Positions 35,373 through 47,521 of a stretch of 64,000 nucleotides of DNA are shown here, piece after piece; position 1 is the first letter of the stretch, and every line of letters begins with the position of its first letter. The translations under genes and the position numbers were made by a program. Source of the DNA: Agelas oroides (taxonomy: Eukaryota; Porifera; Demospongiae; Agelasida; Agelasidae); assembly GCA_949130485.1 (NCBI GenBank), contig OX422186.1, positions 4,497,792-4,561,791 of the forward strand. Reading direction: 5' to 3'. The notes under the pieces are model-generated. The model searched no databases, was not told the origin of the DNA, and saw only the letters and a program-made list of their open reading frames with translations.

Positions 35373-35487
35373 AACCACAGTAGAGGCCTTGTGAAGTTCG
35401 AGCAAGCATTTGTAAGAGACAGCAATGATCGAGAAAGCAGGTTTCGACTCTGTGGTACAGGAATGTTTAACTGCCGGGACGGTCCAT
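35373..35487 (-). repeat. 72-bp satellite remnant, reversed
   Basis: About 1.5 diverged monomers in reverse orientation (AACCACAGTAGAGGCCTTGTG, GATCGAGAAAGCAGG) immediately follow the foldback element. AAGAGACAGCAATGA resembles the diverged monomer near 25005 (AAGAGACAGGAATGA), linking it to the edge of block 2. Confidence 0.82.
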
Positions 35488-35893
35488 GTGATGAAAACTG
35501 CTATCCTCGCGCTTAAACAGGCTTGCACGAGTTTCACAAGACTTTCAGAGTGCCGTCTTTCCTGGTGCTTGGTGAATAAACAGGCCAGTACGAGTTATTC
35601 AACACCTCCACAGTGTCCAAAACTGCCTTCTTGATCTTTGCTAGCTCTGAAATGTGTTTACATGTGCTTAACAAAGCCTCTACAGTGGTTGAAATGGATT
35701 TGTCTGACCGTCCAGGTACGCGTTACTCAGAAACAGCTTCCTCGATCCTTCCTCGCACTCAAACAGGCTTGCACAAACCACACAAGACTTCCAGGGTTGT
35801 AAAACTGCTTTCTCTGTCATTCCTGGCACTTAAACAGACCTCCACGTGCTTCACAGAATCTCCACTGTGGTGAACATGTCTTTGTAGGATCTT
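35488..35893 (+). repeat. 72-bp satellite remnant, forward
   Basis: About 5.6 diverged forward monomers start TGATGAAAACTGCTATCC and end in mid-unit at GTGGTGAACATGTCTTTG. Several carry deletions (35716-35735, 35775). It is an isolated island of satellite between transposon-rich segments, and another head-to-head orientation switch at about 35488. Confidence 0.88.
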
Positions 35894-36404
35894 TAGTCAT
35901 GCATATTCCGTACTCCCTCGATTTGCGATGGCGAATAATCTGGATTGCCCTCGCCTGGCATGCTTCTCCAAAATCAATTGGCCAATTTGGTCCACTGACC
36001 GCGAACATGTTTGGGACCCATACAAATTGATGTTGATTTAGTATCAATTTTTACCGAAGTTGCAGTATGTATTGTGATACAATGTCTCACCTTACTTCTG
36101 CAAAGCAAACAGTGCATAAAATATTCTACTACCAGTTTTGAAGTGTTTGGCAGAATTTAGATTTTTTGACCACAAATTTCACCCGTAGGTTTTTTCATTC
36201 CATGGCTCATGAAAGAGTGGGGTCTAAAGATACCAATTTTAACTTGAACCTAATCGTAATAGCACTTCAGTAAAATTTGTTCATCTCCATTGGAGTATCC
36301 GTACCTTTTTTGAGCGGGTTGGCCGCAAAATGTATTGATTGTTGCTAGGTTGCATTGACCCAATAGCCCAAGATATTCATATTGGTCACCAGACCGTTTC
36401 TCCT
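35894..36404. other. About 510 bp, no gene recognised
   Basis: AT-rich sequence without ORFs of note. Near 36384 it carries ACCAGACCGTTTCTCC, similar to the sub-terminal part of the TAGTCTCG families. Confidence 0.45.
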
Positions 36405-36860
36405 CTTGAGAGGGTGTGGTCTGTGATCATCAGCCATGGCATAAGGTTAAATGACACCCACCATGAGAGGTTGGTGTCTGGGGACGAGAATAGGTCTGGC
36501 TTATGAGTGCACCCACCACCCAACCAACTCCGCATAGTTTATTGATAAAAAAATTGGCTACAGAAGTTTTCTTGTCAAACTGGACAAGCTGCAAGTGTAC
36601 TTGTTTAAACTAACCACTAATCACATTTAACACTTCACTAAAGCTTCCTTGTGTAATAATTTAATTAGTGGGTTAGTTTAAACAAGTGGACTTTGCATTT
36701 GGCACTTGCGTAGTTTGATAAGTAACCATCCCAAACAGCGATGAATGGAAAAAATTGATTCAATTCTGCTGACCTAAAGTTTACATAGCAAGGATAGTTG
36801 AGCACTTCAAAGCTGGGGTATCATCATGGCCTGCCAGTAGCACACACAAGTGATGTACTG
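36405..36860 (+). repeat. Dispersed repeat family B, copy 2
   Basis: This copy is collinear with 29940-30330 (GTGATCATCAGCCATGGC, ACACCCACCATGAGAGG, then GGCCTGCCAGTAGCACACA). The hairpin at 36600-36686 lies inside it where the other copy has none. No coding content is seen. Confidence 0.65.
36600..36686. mobile_element. 87-bp hairpin MITE
   Basis: CTTGTTTAAACTAACCACTAAT pairs almost perfectly with ATTAGTGGGTTAGTTTAAACAAG across a 42-bp loop. It is absent from the homologous family B copy near 30060, consistent with insertion. The exact target duplication is unclear. Confidence 0.68.
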
Positions 36861-37000
36861 ATGTGGCCTCGTTCCCAGGCTCTCCGAGCTATGGAGGGTA
36901 CATTTCATCACGTGCGTGACGTCAAGGACGTCAAGGGTAGACACTACTTAATTACACGAGGGTGGACTAAGCCAGACGCCCACGCACGTTCAAGCACCCG

Positions 37001-37147
37001 ACTACCGTTGATTTCACCTCACTTCGAATGAGCGTGAGCGTGTGGAGCGTTACCGGCTTACAAGTACACGCCTATACTTGTACAAATATACGCACGCTGA
37101 TACGCTCACGCCACGCTCATTCGAAGTGAGGTGAAATCAACAGTACT
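37001..37147. mobile_element. 147-bp inverted-repeat element
   Basis: The left arm GTTGATTTCACCTCACTTCG (starting 37008) is perfectly inverted at the right (CGAAGTGAGGTGAAATCAAC, ending 37141). The pairing extends inward through ATGAGCGTG and weakly outward. The loop has ACAAGTACACGCCTATACTTGT, itself a hairpin. I cannot define a target duplication. Confidence 0.7.
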
Positions 37148-37279
37148 TTTCTGGCTTTAGTGTGTTACTTTCGTTTTTGCAATCAGTGATATATAGTCGA
37201 TTTCTTGAGTCAGTGGCAACAACTCGAACAATGACGCTAGCTTACAACACAACAAATCACGACGTTTCTTGCTATTCAC

Positions 37280-38690
37280 ACCGTGATGACATTCCAAGTG
37301 AAGAGTGGTTTTATGAAGTCATAAGAGTGCATTCAATCTATAACTGTGCTGAAGCCATCTGACAGGCTATACCTGGTTTAATGGTCCCTTGTTTAGCCTC
37401 GTACCCAGGCTCCTCCCCGTGCAGAAAAACGGGGAGAGAGCCTGGAAGATTTGATCACGTGCCCCGTGACGTACCGTGCGTGGTTTTGTGCGTGGTTTTG
37501 ATAATCGAATTATTGCCCACGCACTCTGACTCGAAATATTGCCCAGTATTATAAAATGCTAGACCGTCGTTGTTGTTGGAGTTGTACTGATCCGCTGTTT
37601 TACTGTTCACAAGCTAGCTTGTAGGCTACAATAAGTGTAGCTTCTACCGAGGTTTTTACATAGACGCGGGTCGTTCGGTTCAACGGGCGCTCGAGACGGT
37701 CCCCTTGTTGATGGTCACAGCGCTGGTTGCCGCTCACCGTGACAGCAAGGGGTCCTTCGAAGGCCTCTATGAACAACTGTGAGTTCTAAAAACAAGTTCA
37801 ATAAAGCTATAAGCTGTGTAGCTTCTACAAAGCTCGTTCCCCAGCTGGTTTGTTGCATGTTAGTTATGTGACCAATCCTGGGAACTAGTTTTTAGAACTC
37901 ACAGTTACTCGTAGCGGCCTTTGACTCCTAGGACTAGGACTCTTTGTTGTCACAATGAGCGGCAACCAGCGATGTGACCATCAACAAGGCGACCGTCTCG
38001 AGTGTCCTTTGAACCGAACGACCCGCGGCTATGTAAAAGCCTCGGTAGAAGCTACACTTATTGTAGCCTACAAGCTAGCTCGTGAACGGTAAAACAGCGG
38101 ATCCGTAAGTCCCAGCAACATCCACAACTCAAACAGCAACGACGGTCTAGCATTTTACAATACTGGGCAATATTTCGAGTCAGAGTACGTGGGCAATAAT
38201 TCGATTATCAAAACCACGCACAAAACCACGCACGGTACGTCTCGGGGCACGTGATCAAATCATCCAGGCTCTCCCCCCGTTTTTCTGCACGGGGAGGAGC
38301 CTGGGTACGAGGCTACCCTTGTTCATGAAAAGCAATTTTGACTATAGCCAGACGGCTTCAGTTTTGTTGACGCCCGCATTGACTTCGTCCGTAGCTTATA
38401 TTCGTGGTTGTTGCTATCATACAGTACATTGTCGATGTCACATGATCACCATGGGCCAGTGTGGCAGTGCGTATTACGTCATTGCGGAATGCTAGGAATT
38501 TCATTCCATTAATGTGATGTTTACTATTCCCATTGTTCTCTTTAGATGCAAAATACAAAGATCCAAGTTTCCAAGACTGTCACAGTTCTCTACCAAATTT
38601 CCAGACACAGTAGCACATTGCATGTGTCACTGTTCTTATCTTCATCTAAAATTTAGCATGATTTCATTTCAGTGAATCTTGTGTATATTT
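37280..38690 (-). repeat. Dispersed repeat family A, copy 2 (split by a transposon)
   Basis: The two parts, about 37280-37393 and 38316-38690, together match the reverse complement of 28020-28500. Left landmarks are GTGCTGAAGCCATCTGACAG; right landmarks are GCTAGGAATTTCATTCC, ACATTAATG (as its complement) and ATGATTTCATTTCAGTGA. The inserted element is 37394-38315. Confidence 0.8.
37394..38315. mobile_element. hAT-like foldback element with 8-bp target duplication
   Basis: This 922-bp element begins TAGCCTCGTACCCAGGCTCC and ends with the inverse, GGAGCCTGGGTACGAGGCTA. The arms are about 400 bp each (37394-37797 and 37885-38315) and pair nearly throughout, leaving a loop of only about 85 bp. 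A perfect 8-bp duplication, CCCTTGTT, flanks it (37386-37393 and 38316-38323). The homologous copy at 28020-28500 has a related sequence in single copy at the equivalent point. Eight-base duplications and TAG ends fit the hAT superfamily, which is an inference. It has no transposase. Confidence 0.93.
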
Positions 38691-39339
38691 TACGATATCT
38701 GCTACTCAGAAATTCAAAATGCACCATTAGACCAAAGTGGCCAACTGAATTCTGAATTCAGTAGTATAGAACTCGAAGACCCCTACGGTCTAGCCTCGTC
38801 CCCAGGCCCTACCCAAAAATCGGGAAAGGGACCTGTTGTCACTTGCAAACTTTCTCGTATGTGCTGAGTCAGCATATGACGATGGCATTATAGAGTAAAA
38901 TCCTGTGAGGCAAGAACTGAAGCTCCAACTTTCTGAAATCCGAGGTTTATTGAAAGTCTGCTTGCCCCGTTCCCATTTCCTATGGCCAACCTGCATGCAG
39001 AGTCCACAACAAATACTGTTTCTATGACGACAGCTGGAAATGCTGCGCACTTTACAAGTTAACGTACATGTTGTACTAATTAAGTTATGCCAACAATACA
39101 TTTGTTCAAGCTCCATTATGTTTGCAACCTGCTTTTTGGGTAAGCTTGATACTCGAGTGAAATGGTTCAGTCTCATCCTAGAACGAGGGTTTGTTGTCCA
39201 ATACCGAATACGCATGCGCACAATTGCTTGAACTTTGACCCAGATTATGTGCCGCGGTAAATCCAAGTTCCCCCAACTAGCGGCGGTTGATGTGTGGCAT
39301 TAGTAAGCACTCGGGACGCCCCTGAAACTATGGTGGCGG
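38691..39339. other. About 650 bp of unassigned DNA before satellite resumes
   Basis: A single terminus-like sequence, TAGCCTCGTCCCCAGGCCCT (38791), is followed by ACCTGTTGTCAC, but no matching right end was identified. A 158-codon ORF on the minus strand (38790-39266) has no recognisable domain and overlaps the terminus, so it is not called. Satellite begins near 39340 with GTGTTGAACTGCTTTCGCGC. Confidence 0.5.
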
Positions 39340-42300
39340 TGTGTTGAACTGCTTTCGCGCAATTAAACTGGCTTGCACGAGCTTCACAAGACCTCCACTG
39401 TGATGAAAACTGCTTTCTCCGTCTTTCCTGGCACTCAAACAGGCCTGCACGTGCTTCACAGGACTTCTATTGTGGTAAAAATGGCTTTCTCAGACCTTCC
39501 CGGCACTTAAACAGTCCAGTACGAGATACTCAGCACCTCCACAGGAGCTTTCCTGTAACTGAAATGTGCTCGCACGAGCTCACAAGACTTTCAGAGTGGT
39601 TAAAACTGATTTCTCCGTCTTTCCTGACACTTAAACAGGGTTGCAAGACCTTCCCGGCACTTAAACAGGCATGTACGAGATACTCAAGCACCTTGAAAAC
39701 TGCTTTCACGAGCTATCTTGCCACTGAAATGTGCTACCACGAACTTTACAAGAGCTCTACAGTAGTTGAAACGGCTTTGTCGGACCTTACCGGCACTTAA
39801 ACAGGCTTGCACGTGTTACTCAGCCACACTATCTCGATCTTTTCTGACACTTCAACAGGCTTGCACAAGCTTCACAGGACATCCAGAGTAATTTAAATGG
39901 CTTTGTCAGACCTTCCCGACGCTTTAAACAGGTCTGCACGGGTACTCAGAGTCACCAAAACAGCTTTCTCGATCCTTCCTCGCACTTAAACTGGCCTGAA
40001 CTAGCTTTACAAGACTTCCACAGTTGAGAAAACTGCTTTCTCTGTCACTTAATCAGGACTGTACGTGCTTCACAGGACCTCCACTGTGGTGAAAAAGGCT
40101 TTGTCGGACATTCCTGATACTGAAATGTGCTTGTACGTGCTTCACAACACCTCTACAGTGGACCTTCCTGCCACTTACACGAGCTTTCACGCATTACTCA
40201 GCCCACCACAATGATGAAAACTGCTTTCTCGATCCTTCCTGACACTTAAACAGGCTTTCACGAGCTTCACAGGACCTTCAGAGTGGTCAAAACGACTGTG
40301 GGACCATCGCCACACTTAAACTGGTCTGCACGAGTTACGCAGAACCTCCACAGTGTTGAAAACTGCTTCTCGATCTGTCTTGACTCTAACATGCGCTTGC
40401 ACGAGCTTCACAAGACCTCTACAGGGGTGGAAATGGCATTATCGGACCTTCCCGGCACTTAAACTAGCTTGCACGCGTTACTCAGCACCTTCACAGTGAT
40501 GAAAACTGCTTTCTCCATCTTTCCTCGCATTTAAACAGGCATGCACAAGCTTCACAAAACTTCAAGAGCGTTGGAAACCGCATTCTCCGCCATTCCTGGC
40601 ACTTAAACAGGTCTGCACGTGCTTCACAGGACCTCCACTGTGGTGCAAATGGCTTTGTCGGACCGTCCAGGCAGTTAAACATGCCTGTACGAGTTACTCA
40701 GCAACTCCACAGTGATGAAAACAGCTTTCTCCATCTTTCCTCGCACTTAAATAGGCATGCACGAGCTTCACAAGACTTCAAGAGCGTTGAAAACCGCATT
40801 CTCCGCCATTCCTGGCACTTAAACAGGCCTGCACGTGCTTCACAGGATCTCCACTGTGGTGCAAATGGCTTTGTCGGACCTTCCAGGCAGTTAAACATGC
40901 CTGTACGAGTTACTCAGCACCTCCACAGTGATGAAAACAGCTTTCTCCATCTTTCCTCACACTTAAATAGGCATGCACAAGCTTCACAAGACTTCAAGAA
41001 CGTTGAAAACCGCATTGTCCGCCATTCCTGGCACTTAAACAGGCCTGCACGTGCTTCACAGGACCGCCACTCTGGTGCAAATGGCTTTGTCCGACCGTCC
41101 AGGCAGTTAAACATGCCTGTACGAGTTACTCAGCACCTCCAACAGTGATGAAAACTGCTTTCTCTTTCTTTCCGAGCACTTAAACAAGCTTGTACAAGCT
41201 GAGTGGTGAAAACTGATTTCTCCGTCTTTTCTTGCACTTAAACAGTGCTTACTCCACTGTTGTGAAAATGCCTTTCTCGGACCTTCCCAGCACTTAAACA
41301 GGCCTGTACGAGTTACTCAGCACCTCCAGAGTGTTGAAAACTGCTTTCTCGATCTTTCCTGCCACTGAAATGTGCTTGTACGAGCTTCACAAGACCTCTA
41401 CAGGTGTGGAAATGGCATTGATCGGACCTTCACGGCACTTAAACAGGCTTGCACGCGTTAGTCAGCAACTCCACAGTGATGAAAACTGCTTTCTCGATCT
41501 TTCCTGGCAATTAAACAGGCTTGCACGAGCTTCACAAGTCCTGTATAGTAGTTGAAATGGGTTTGTCCGACCTCCCCGCAACTTAAACCGGCTTGCACGC
41601 GATACTCAGCCACTCCACAGTCATGAAAACTGATTTCGCGATATTTCCTGACTCTTAAGCAGGCTTGCACGAGATCACAGGAGCTCCAGCGTGGTTAAAA
41701 TGGCTTTGTCGGACCTTCCTGACACTTAAACAGGTCTGCACGAGTTACTCAGCACCTTCGGAGTGTTGAAAACTGCTTTCTCGATCTTTCCTGGGAATTA
41801 AACAGGTTTGCACGAGCTTCACAAGACTTCCAGAGTGGTGAAAACTGCATTCTCCGTCTTTCGTGGGCCTTGCAGGTGCTTCACAGGACCTCCACTGTGG
41901 TGAAAATGGCTTTCTTGGACCTTCTCCGCACTTAAACAGGCTTGCACACGTTAGTCAGCACCAACACTTTGTTAAAAACTCCTTTCTCAATCTTTCCTGA
42001 CACTGAAATGTGCTTGCACGAGCTTCACAAGACTGCAACAGTGGTTGAAATGGCTTTGTCGGACCTTCCCGGCACTTGAACTGGCTTGCACGCGTTACTC
42101 AGCACCTCCAATGTGATGAAAACTGCTTTCTCCATCTTTCCTCGCACTTAAATAGGCATGCACGAGCTTCACAAGACTTCAAGAGCGTTGAAAACCGCAT
42201 TCTCCGCCATTCCTGGCACTTAAACAGGCCTGCACGTGCTTCACAGGACCTCCACTGTGGTTCAAATGGCTTTGTCCGACCGTCCAGGCAGTTAAACATG

Positions 42301-45300
42301 CCTGTACGAGTTACTCAGCACGGAGCTCCAACGGTGATGAAAACTGCTTTCTCTTTCTTTCCGAGCACTTAAACAAGCTTGTACAAGCTGAGTGGTGCAA
42401 ACTGATTTCTCTGTTTTTGTGAAAATGCCTTTCTCGGACCTTCCCGCCACTTAAACAGGCCTGTACGAGTTACTCAGCATCTCAAGAGTGTTGAAAACTG
42501 CTTTCTCGATCTGCTTTCTTTCGATCTTTCCTACGAGCTGCACAAGACCTCTACAGGTGTGGAAATGGAATTGTCGGACCTTCCCCGCACTTAAACAGGC
42601 TTGCACGAGTTACTCAGCAACACCACAGTGATGAAAACTGCTTTATCGATCTTTCCTGGCAATTAAACAGACTCTGCTTTTTCGATCTTTCCTCGCACTT
42701 AAAGAGGCCTCAACGAGCTTCACAAGACCTCAAGAGCGTTGAAAACTGCATTCTCCGCCTTTCCTGGCACTTCCACAGGCTTGCACGTGCTTCACAGGAC
42801 CACCACTGTGGACAGTCCAGGCAGTTAAACATGACTGTACGAGTTACTCAGCACCTCCAGCAGTGATGAAAACTGCTTTCTCTCTCTTTCCGAGCACTCA
42901 AACAAGCTTGTACAAGCTGAGCGGTGAAAACGGATTTCTCGGTCTTTTCTGGCACTTAAACAGTGCTTCACAGGAATTACAATGTTGTGAAAATGCCTTT
43001 CTCGGACCTTCCCGGCACTTCAACAAGCTTGTACGAGTTACTCAGCACCTCCAGAGTGTTGAAAACTTTTTTTGTCGATGCTTCCTGACACTGAAATGTG
43101 CTTGTACGAGCTTCACAAGACCTCTACAGGTGTGCAAATGGAATTGTCGGACCTTCCCGGCACTTAAACAGGCTTGCACGAGCTTCACAAGACCTCCACT
43201 GTGTTGAAAACTGCTTACTCGATCTATCCAGACAATGAAATGTGCTTGCACGAGCTTCACAAGTACTGTATAGTAGTTGAAATGGGTTTGTCCGACCACC
43301 CCGGGACTTAAACAGACTTGCACACGGTACTCAGCCACTCCACAGTCATGAAAACTGCTTTCGCGATCTTTCCTGACTCTTAAACAGGCTTGCACGAGCA
43401 TCACAGGAGCTCCAGATTGGTTAAAATGGCTTTGTCGGACCTTCATGACACTTAAACAGGTCTGCACGAGTTACTCAGCACCTCCACAGTGTTGAAAACT
43501 GCTTTCTCGATCTTTCCTGACACTGAAATGTACTTGCACGAGCTTAACAAGACCTCTACAGTGGTTGAAATGGCTGTGTCTGACCTTCCCTGCACTTAAA
43601 CAGGCCTGCACGAGCTTCACAAGACTTCCAGAGTGGTTAAAACTGCATTCTCCGTCTTTCGTGGTCCTTAAACAGTTCTGCAGGTGCTTCACAGGACCTC
43701 CACTGTGGTGAACATGGCTTTCTTGGACCTTCTCCGCACTTAAACAGGCTTGCACGCGTTAGTCAGCACCAACACTGTGTTGAAAACTCCTTTCTCGATC
43801 TTTCCTGACACTGAAATGTGCTTGCACGATCTTCACAAGACTGCAACAGTGGTTGAAATGGCTTTGTCGGACCTTCCCGGCACTTCAACTAGCTTACACG
43901 CGTTACTCAGCACCTCCACAGTGATGAAAACTGCTTTCTCCATCTTTCCTCGCACTTAAATAGGCATGCACGAGCTTCACAAGACTTCAAGTGCGCTGAA
44001 AACCGCATTCTCCGCCAATCCTGGCACTTAAACAGACCTGCACGTGCTTCACAGGACCGCCACTGTGGTGCAAATGGCTTTGTCGAACAGTCCAGGCAGT
44101 TAAACATGCCTGTACGAGTTACTCAGCACCTCCACAGTGCCAGATGATGAAAACAGCTTTCTCCATCTTTCCTCGCACTTAAATAGGCATGCACGAGCTT
44201 CACAACACTTCAAGAGCGTTGAAAACCGCATTCTCCGCCATACCTGGCACATAAACAGGCCTGCACGTGCTTCACAGGACCTCCACTGTGGTGCAAATGG
44301 CTTTGTCCGACCGTCCAGGCAGTTAAACATGCCTGTACGAGTTACTCAGCACCTCCAACGGTGATGAAAACTGCTTTCTCTTTCTTTCCGAGCTCTTAAA
44401 CAAGCTTGTACAAGCTGAGTGGTGCAAACTGATTTCTCCGTCTTTTCTGGCACTTAAACAGTGCTTCACAGGAACTCCACTGTTGTGAAAATGCCTTTCT
44501 CGGACCTTCCCGGCACTTAAACAGGCCTGCACGAGTTACTCAGCACCTCCAGCCTGTTGAAAACTGCTTTATCGATCTTTCCTGCCACTGAAATGTGCTT
44601 GTACGAGCTTCACAAGACCTCTACAGGTGTGGAAATGGAATTGTCGGACCTCCCCGGCACTTAACAAGGCTTGCACAAGTTACTCAGCCAATCCACAGTC
44701 ATGAAAACCGCTTTCGAGATCTTTCCTGACTCTTAAACAAGTTTGCACGAGCTTCACAGGAGCTCCAGAGTGGTTAAAATGGCATTATCGGACCTTCCTG
44801 ACACTTGAACAGGTCTGCACGAGTTACTCAGCACCTCCACAGCGTTGAAAACTGCTTTCTCGATCATTCCTCACACTGAAATGTGCTTGCACGAACTTAA
44901 CAAGACCTCTACAGTGGTTGAAATGGCTGTGACTGACCTTCCCGGCACTTAAACAGGCCTGCACGATCTTCACAAGATTTCCAGAGTGGTAAAAACTGCA
45001 TTCTCCGTCTTTCGTGTCCCTTAAACAGGCCCTCACAGGACCTCCACTGTGGGGAACATGGCTTTCTTGGACCTTCTTCGCACTTAAACAGGCTTGCACG
45101 CGTTAGTCAGCACCAACACTGTGTTGAAAACTGCTTTCTCGTTCTTTCCTGACACTGAAATGGACTTGCACGAACTTCACAAGACCTCTACAGTGGGTGA
45201 AATGGCTTTGTCTGACCTTCCCGGCACTTAAACAGGGCAGCACGCGTTAGTTAGCCACTCCACAGTGATGAAAACTGCTTTCTCGATCTTTCCTGACTCT

Positions 45301-45551
45301 TAAACAGGATTGCACGAGCTTCACAGGTGCTCCAGAGTGGTTAACATGGCTTTGTCGGACCTTCCTGACACTTAAACAGGTCTGCACGAGTTACTCAGCA
45401 CCCCCAGAATGTTGAAAACTGCTTTCTCGATCTTTCCTGACACTGAAATGTGCTTGCACGAGCTTAACAAGACCTCTACAGTGGTTGAAATGGCTGTGTC
45501 TGACCTTCACGGCGCTTAAACAGGCCTGCACGAGCTTCTCAAGACTTCCAG
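39340..45551 (+). repeat. 72-bp satellite array, block 3 (forward)
   Basis: About 86 monomers of the same satellite run forward to the hAT-like insertion. The first kilobase is the most diverged, with truncated monomers (39540-39570, 39640), as expected at an array edge. From 40465 the monomers become regular and include a type found only from here on: TTAAACATGCCTGTACGAG with AAATAGGCATGCAC. Segments here reappear 12.8 kb downstream (40921 matches 53704; the stretch 41900-42300 matches 53300-53690). No gene is supported. Confidence 0.95.
40465..41112 (+). repeat. 216-bp higher-order repeat, three copies
   Basis: ATGCCTGTACGAGTTACTC occurs at 40681, 40897 and 41113, exactly 216 bp (three monomers) apart. 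Each copy contains, in order, a CTTTCTCCATC monomer, a GACTTCAAGAGCGTTG monomer and a TGGTGCAAATGGC monomer. Single copies of the same trimer are scattered at about 42100, 43910, 44130 and 53480. Confidence 0.92.
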
Positions 45552-47521
45552 TAGTGATTCCGGAAGTTCAGTATTCGTACGTAATTTCCGCTGGCAAAAT
45601 TTAAACTACGGAAATGGGATCGCGTGCATGTTTACATTTTCACCTCGGCGCTTCTCACGGCAGCTACATACCCCGACAAAGTATATATTTCTCGAATCCT
45701 CTTTGATCAGAGAATCGAGTGGTTGGTCTTTCGTTTACTTTACTGTAACTTTGAAGTGCTTCGTTGTGAAAACCGGAGAAAACTTCCGTGTACCAGCTGA
45801 TCGGTGAGATGCACGACTTCGAAAGTGACATAATCGCGTTCCTTGCACCAAGAAACCCCTTCTACCACTCCAGCTGAAACTAAATATTTCACAGTACAGG
45901 AGCGGTAATACAGTGTATGTGAACTGTAATGCTTGCAAATCCAATCATACAGTAATTAGTGAGAATAATGTTCTGTTCTTACACAATCAAGCTTTCAGAA
46001 AATTAAGGCATGCAATGTGAATACATCCATTGAAAAGCAACAACTTTACATAGGTGCAGGATGACCATTACCTGTGAGGAAGGATAAACACACAACGTAA
46101 TGTGAATAGCTACCCATTTTCATTCCTATACAAATATCAACGGCTTCCAACACAGATTTCTAGTGCCATTTTCAGCTTCAACGAAGAGGAGGTAAAAAGT
46201 GTTGTGGACCACATCATTCGTTATTGCTAAGCAGGAATAGCCTTGTGGTGTGCTTTGTAAAAAGCCTGATTGTGCCCTTTGTGGCTACCTCATTCGCAAA
46301 AGGCAACTTGCACATGTAGGGTTAGACTCTTCTGAGTTAGAGTATTCCCGTCTTGTATACACATAATTATAGGTTTGAATTGCTAAACAAAGCAGTAAAT
46401 AGCGGAACAACACAATATTGTCTACTATGACTCACAGAAATGACAGGCACTAGGCCAGAGGCTGCATGAAATCCTATCATAATCAGATCATTCAATCCCT
46501 CTCAAACATGCACACATGCCTAGTTCCCAGGCTGTCCTGGTATACACATGTCAATTTTCAGCAGTCAAATTTAGTGGTTGGCAAGCGCTGTGTTACTGCT
46601 TTCGGCTTGTGCTTGCCTCATAATTATTCAGCAACACCGTTGCCGAACCACTAAGGTTAGTAGGTGCTACAGACGGCAAACGCTAGGGTGAGAAAGCCTG
46701 GTTACGAGGCTAATAACTTTCGAGTGTCTAACAATTTCCTTAAAAAATTATAAGAAAATGCAGACTTACGATCAGCGAAGGGACATTAGTTCAGACTTCA
46801 AAACCATCCAGAGTACCTCACACTAATATGCAAGTACAAGAGACCTCGTACACACACAAAATAAATGTGCACCTGAGGCCTCTTCTCTCCAGCTACAAAA
46901 CCTTGAGAATGAGGCTCATTTACGGTATCCTGTCATACAGTTGCAGGTTAGCATAGGTATTTTGGATTCATTGAACTATGCCATCCAAATAGACCCGGGG
47001 AGAGACAGGCAACTATACTTCATTGTTGCCTACCCTACCCCGGGTATATTGATGAAAACAGTTTGCAATAACATACCCATACTCCGTTGCTGATCACTGC
47101 TGTTGCTTCAGACTGATTGATACATTCTCAGGCGCTTTTTGGATCTCATATCTTCAGATTTCTGCATGTTGTTCCTGAAGGCCATAGAGCTCTGCACACG
47201 ATGACACTCTTATGAGATAGACCACTCCATGCGCAACAGTTTGGTGAAAGTTTCATCTTCGTACGCCTAACCGTTTCCGAGATATGTACAAGTTTATATT
47301 TCCGTGCACGCACGTGATGATTACCGACTGTACCATTTTCTCTATTTAAAAGTAACCCAAAATTTTGTACCGACCACTTTGCAATAATGATGCACATCTC
47401 GGCTTCTACTGCACCGATTCGCGTGAAACAAAAACCGTTGTACTCAAAATTGAATGCTGAATCCGATACGTATTACTACAATAGTTTATGTAAAAGTTTG
47501 GAAAACCCTCCGGAATCACTA
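45552..47521. mobile_element. hAT-like non-autonomous transposon, 1970 bp
   Basis: The terminal inverted repeats TAGTGATTCCGGA and TCCGGAATCACTA are 13 bp and perfect. The flanking duplication CTTCCAG (45545-45551 and 47522-47528) is 7 bp, or 8 bp (ACTTCCAG) if the last A of the element is counted. Joining the flanks restores a normal monomer, GACTTCCAGAGTGGTG. The interior is AT-rich, unlike the satellite. The longest ORFs (69 and 83 codons, minus strand) show no transposase motif, so it must depend on a partner enzyme. An additional terminus-bearing unit lies at 46521-46712. The hAT call rests on termini and duplication length. Confidence 0.9.
46521..46712. mobile_element. Possible nested MITE, 192 bp
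   Basis: The left end TAGTTCCCAGGCTGTCC and the right end AAGCCTGGTTACGAGGCTA are diverged members of the TAGCCTCGTACCCAGGCT terminus family; the left end lacks CTCG. Internal TTTAGTGGTTGGCAAGCG and GCCGAACCACTAAGG also pair. No target duplication is visible. Confidence 0.55.

Noticed and set aside
38790-39266. 158-codon minus-strand ORF
   Set aside because: It overlaps a transposon terminus, has no recognisable motif, and no homologous copy supports it.
40681-41148. 155-codon plus-strand ORF with a 72-residue period in the 216-bp HOR
   Set aside because: The opposite strand is open over the same region, there is no conserved domain, and it ends in satellite. The pattern follows from a unit length divisible by three.
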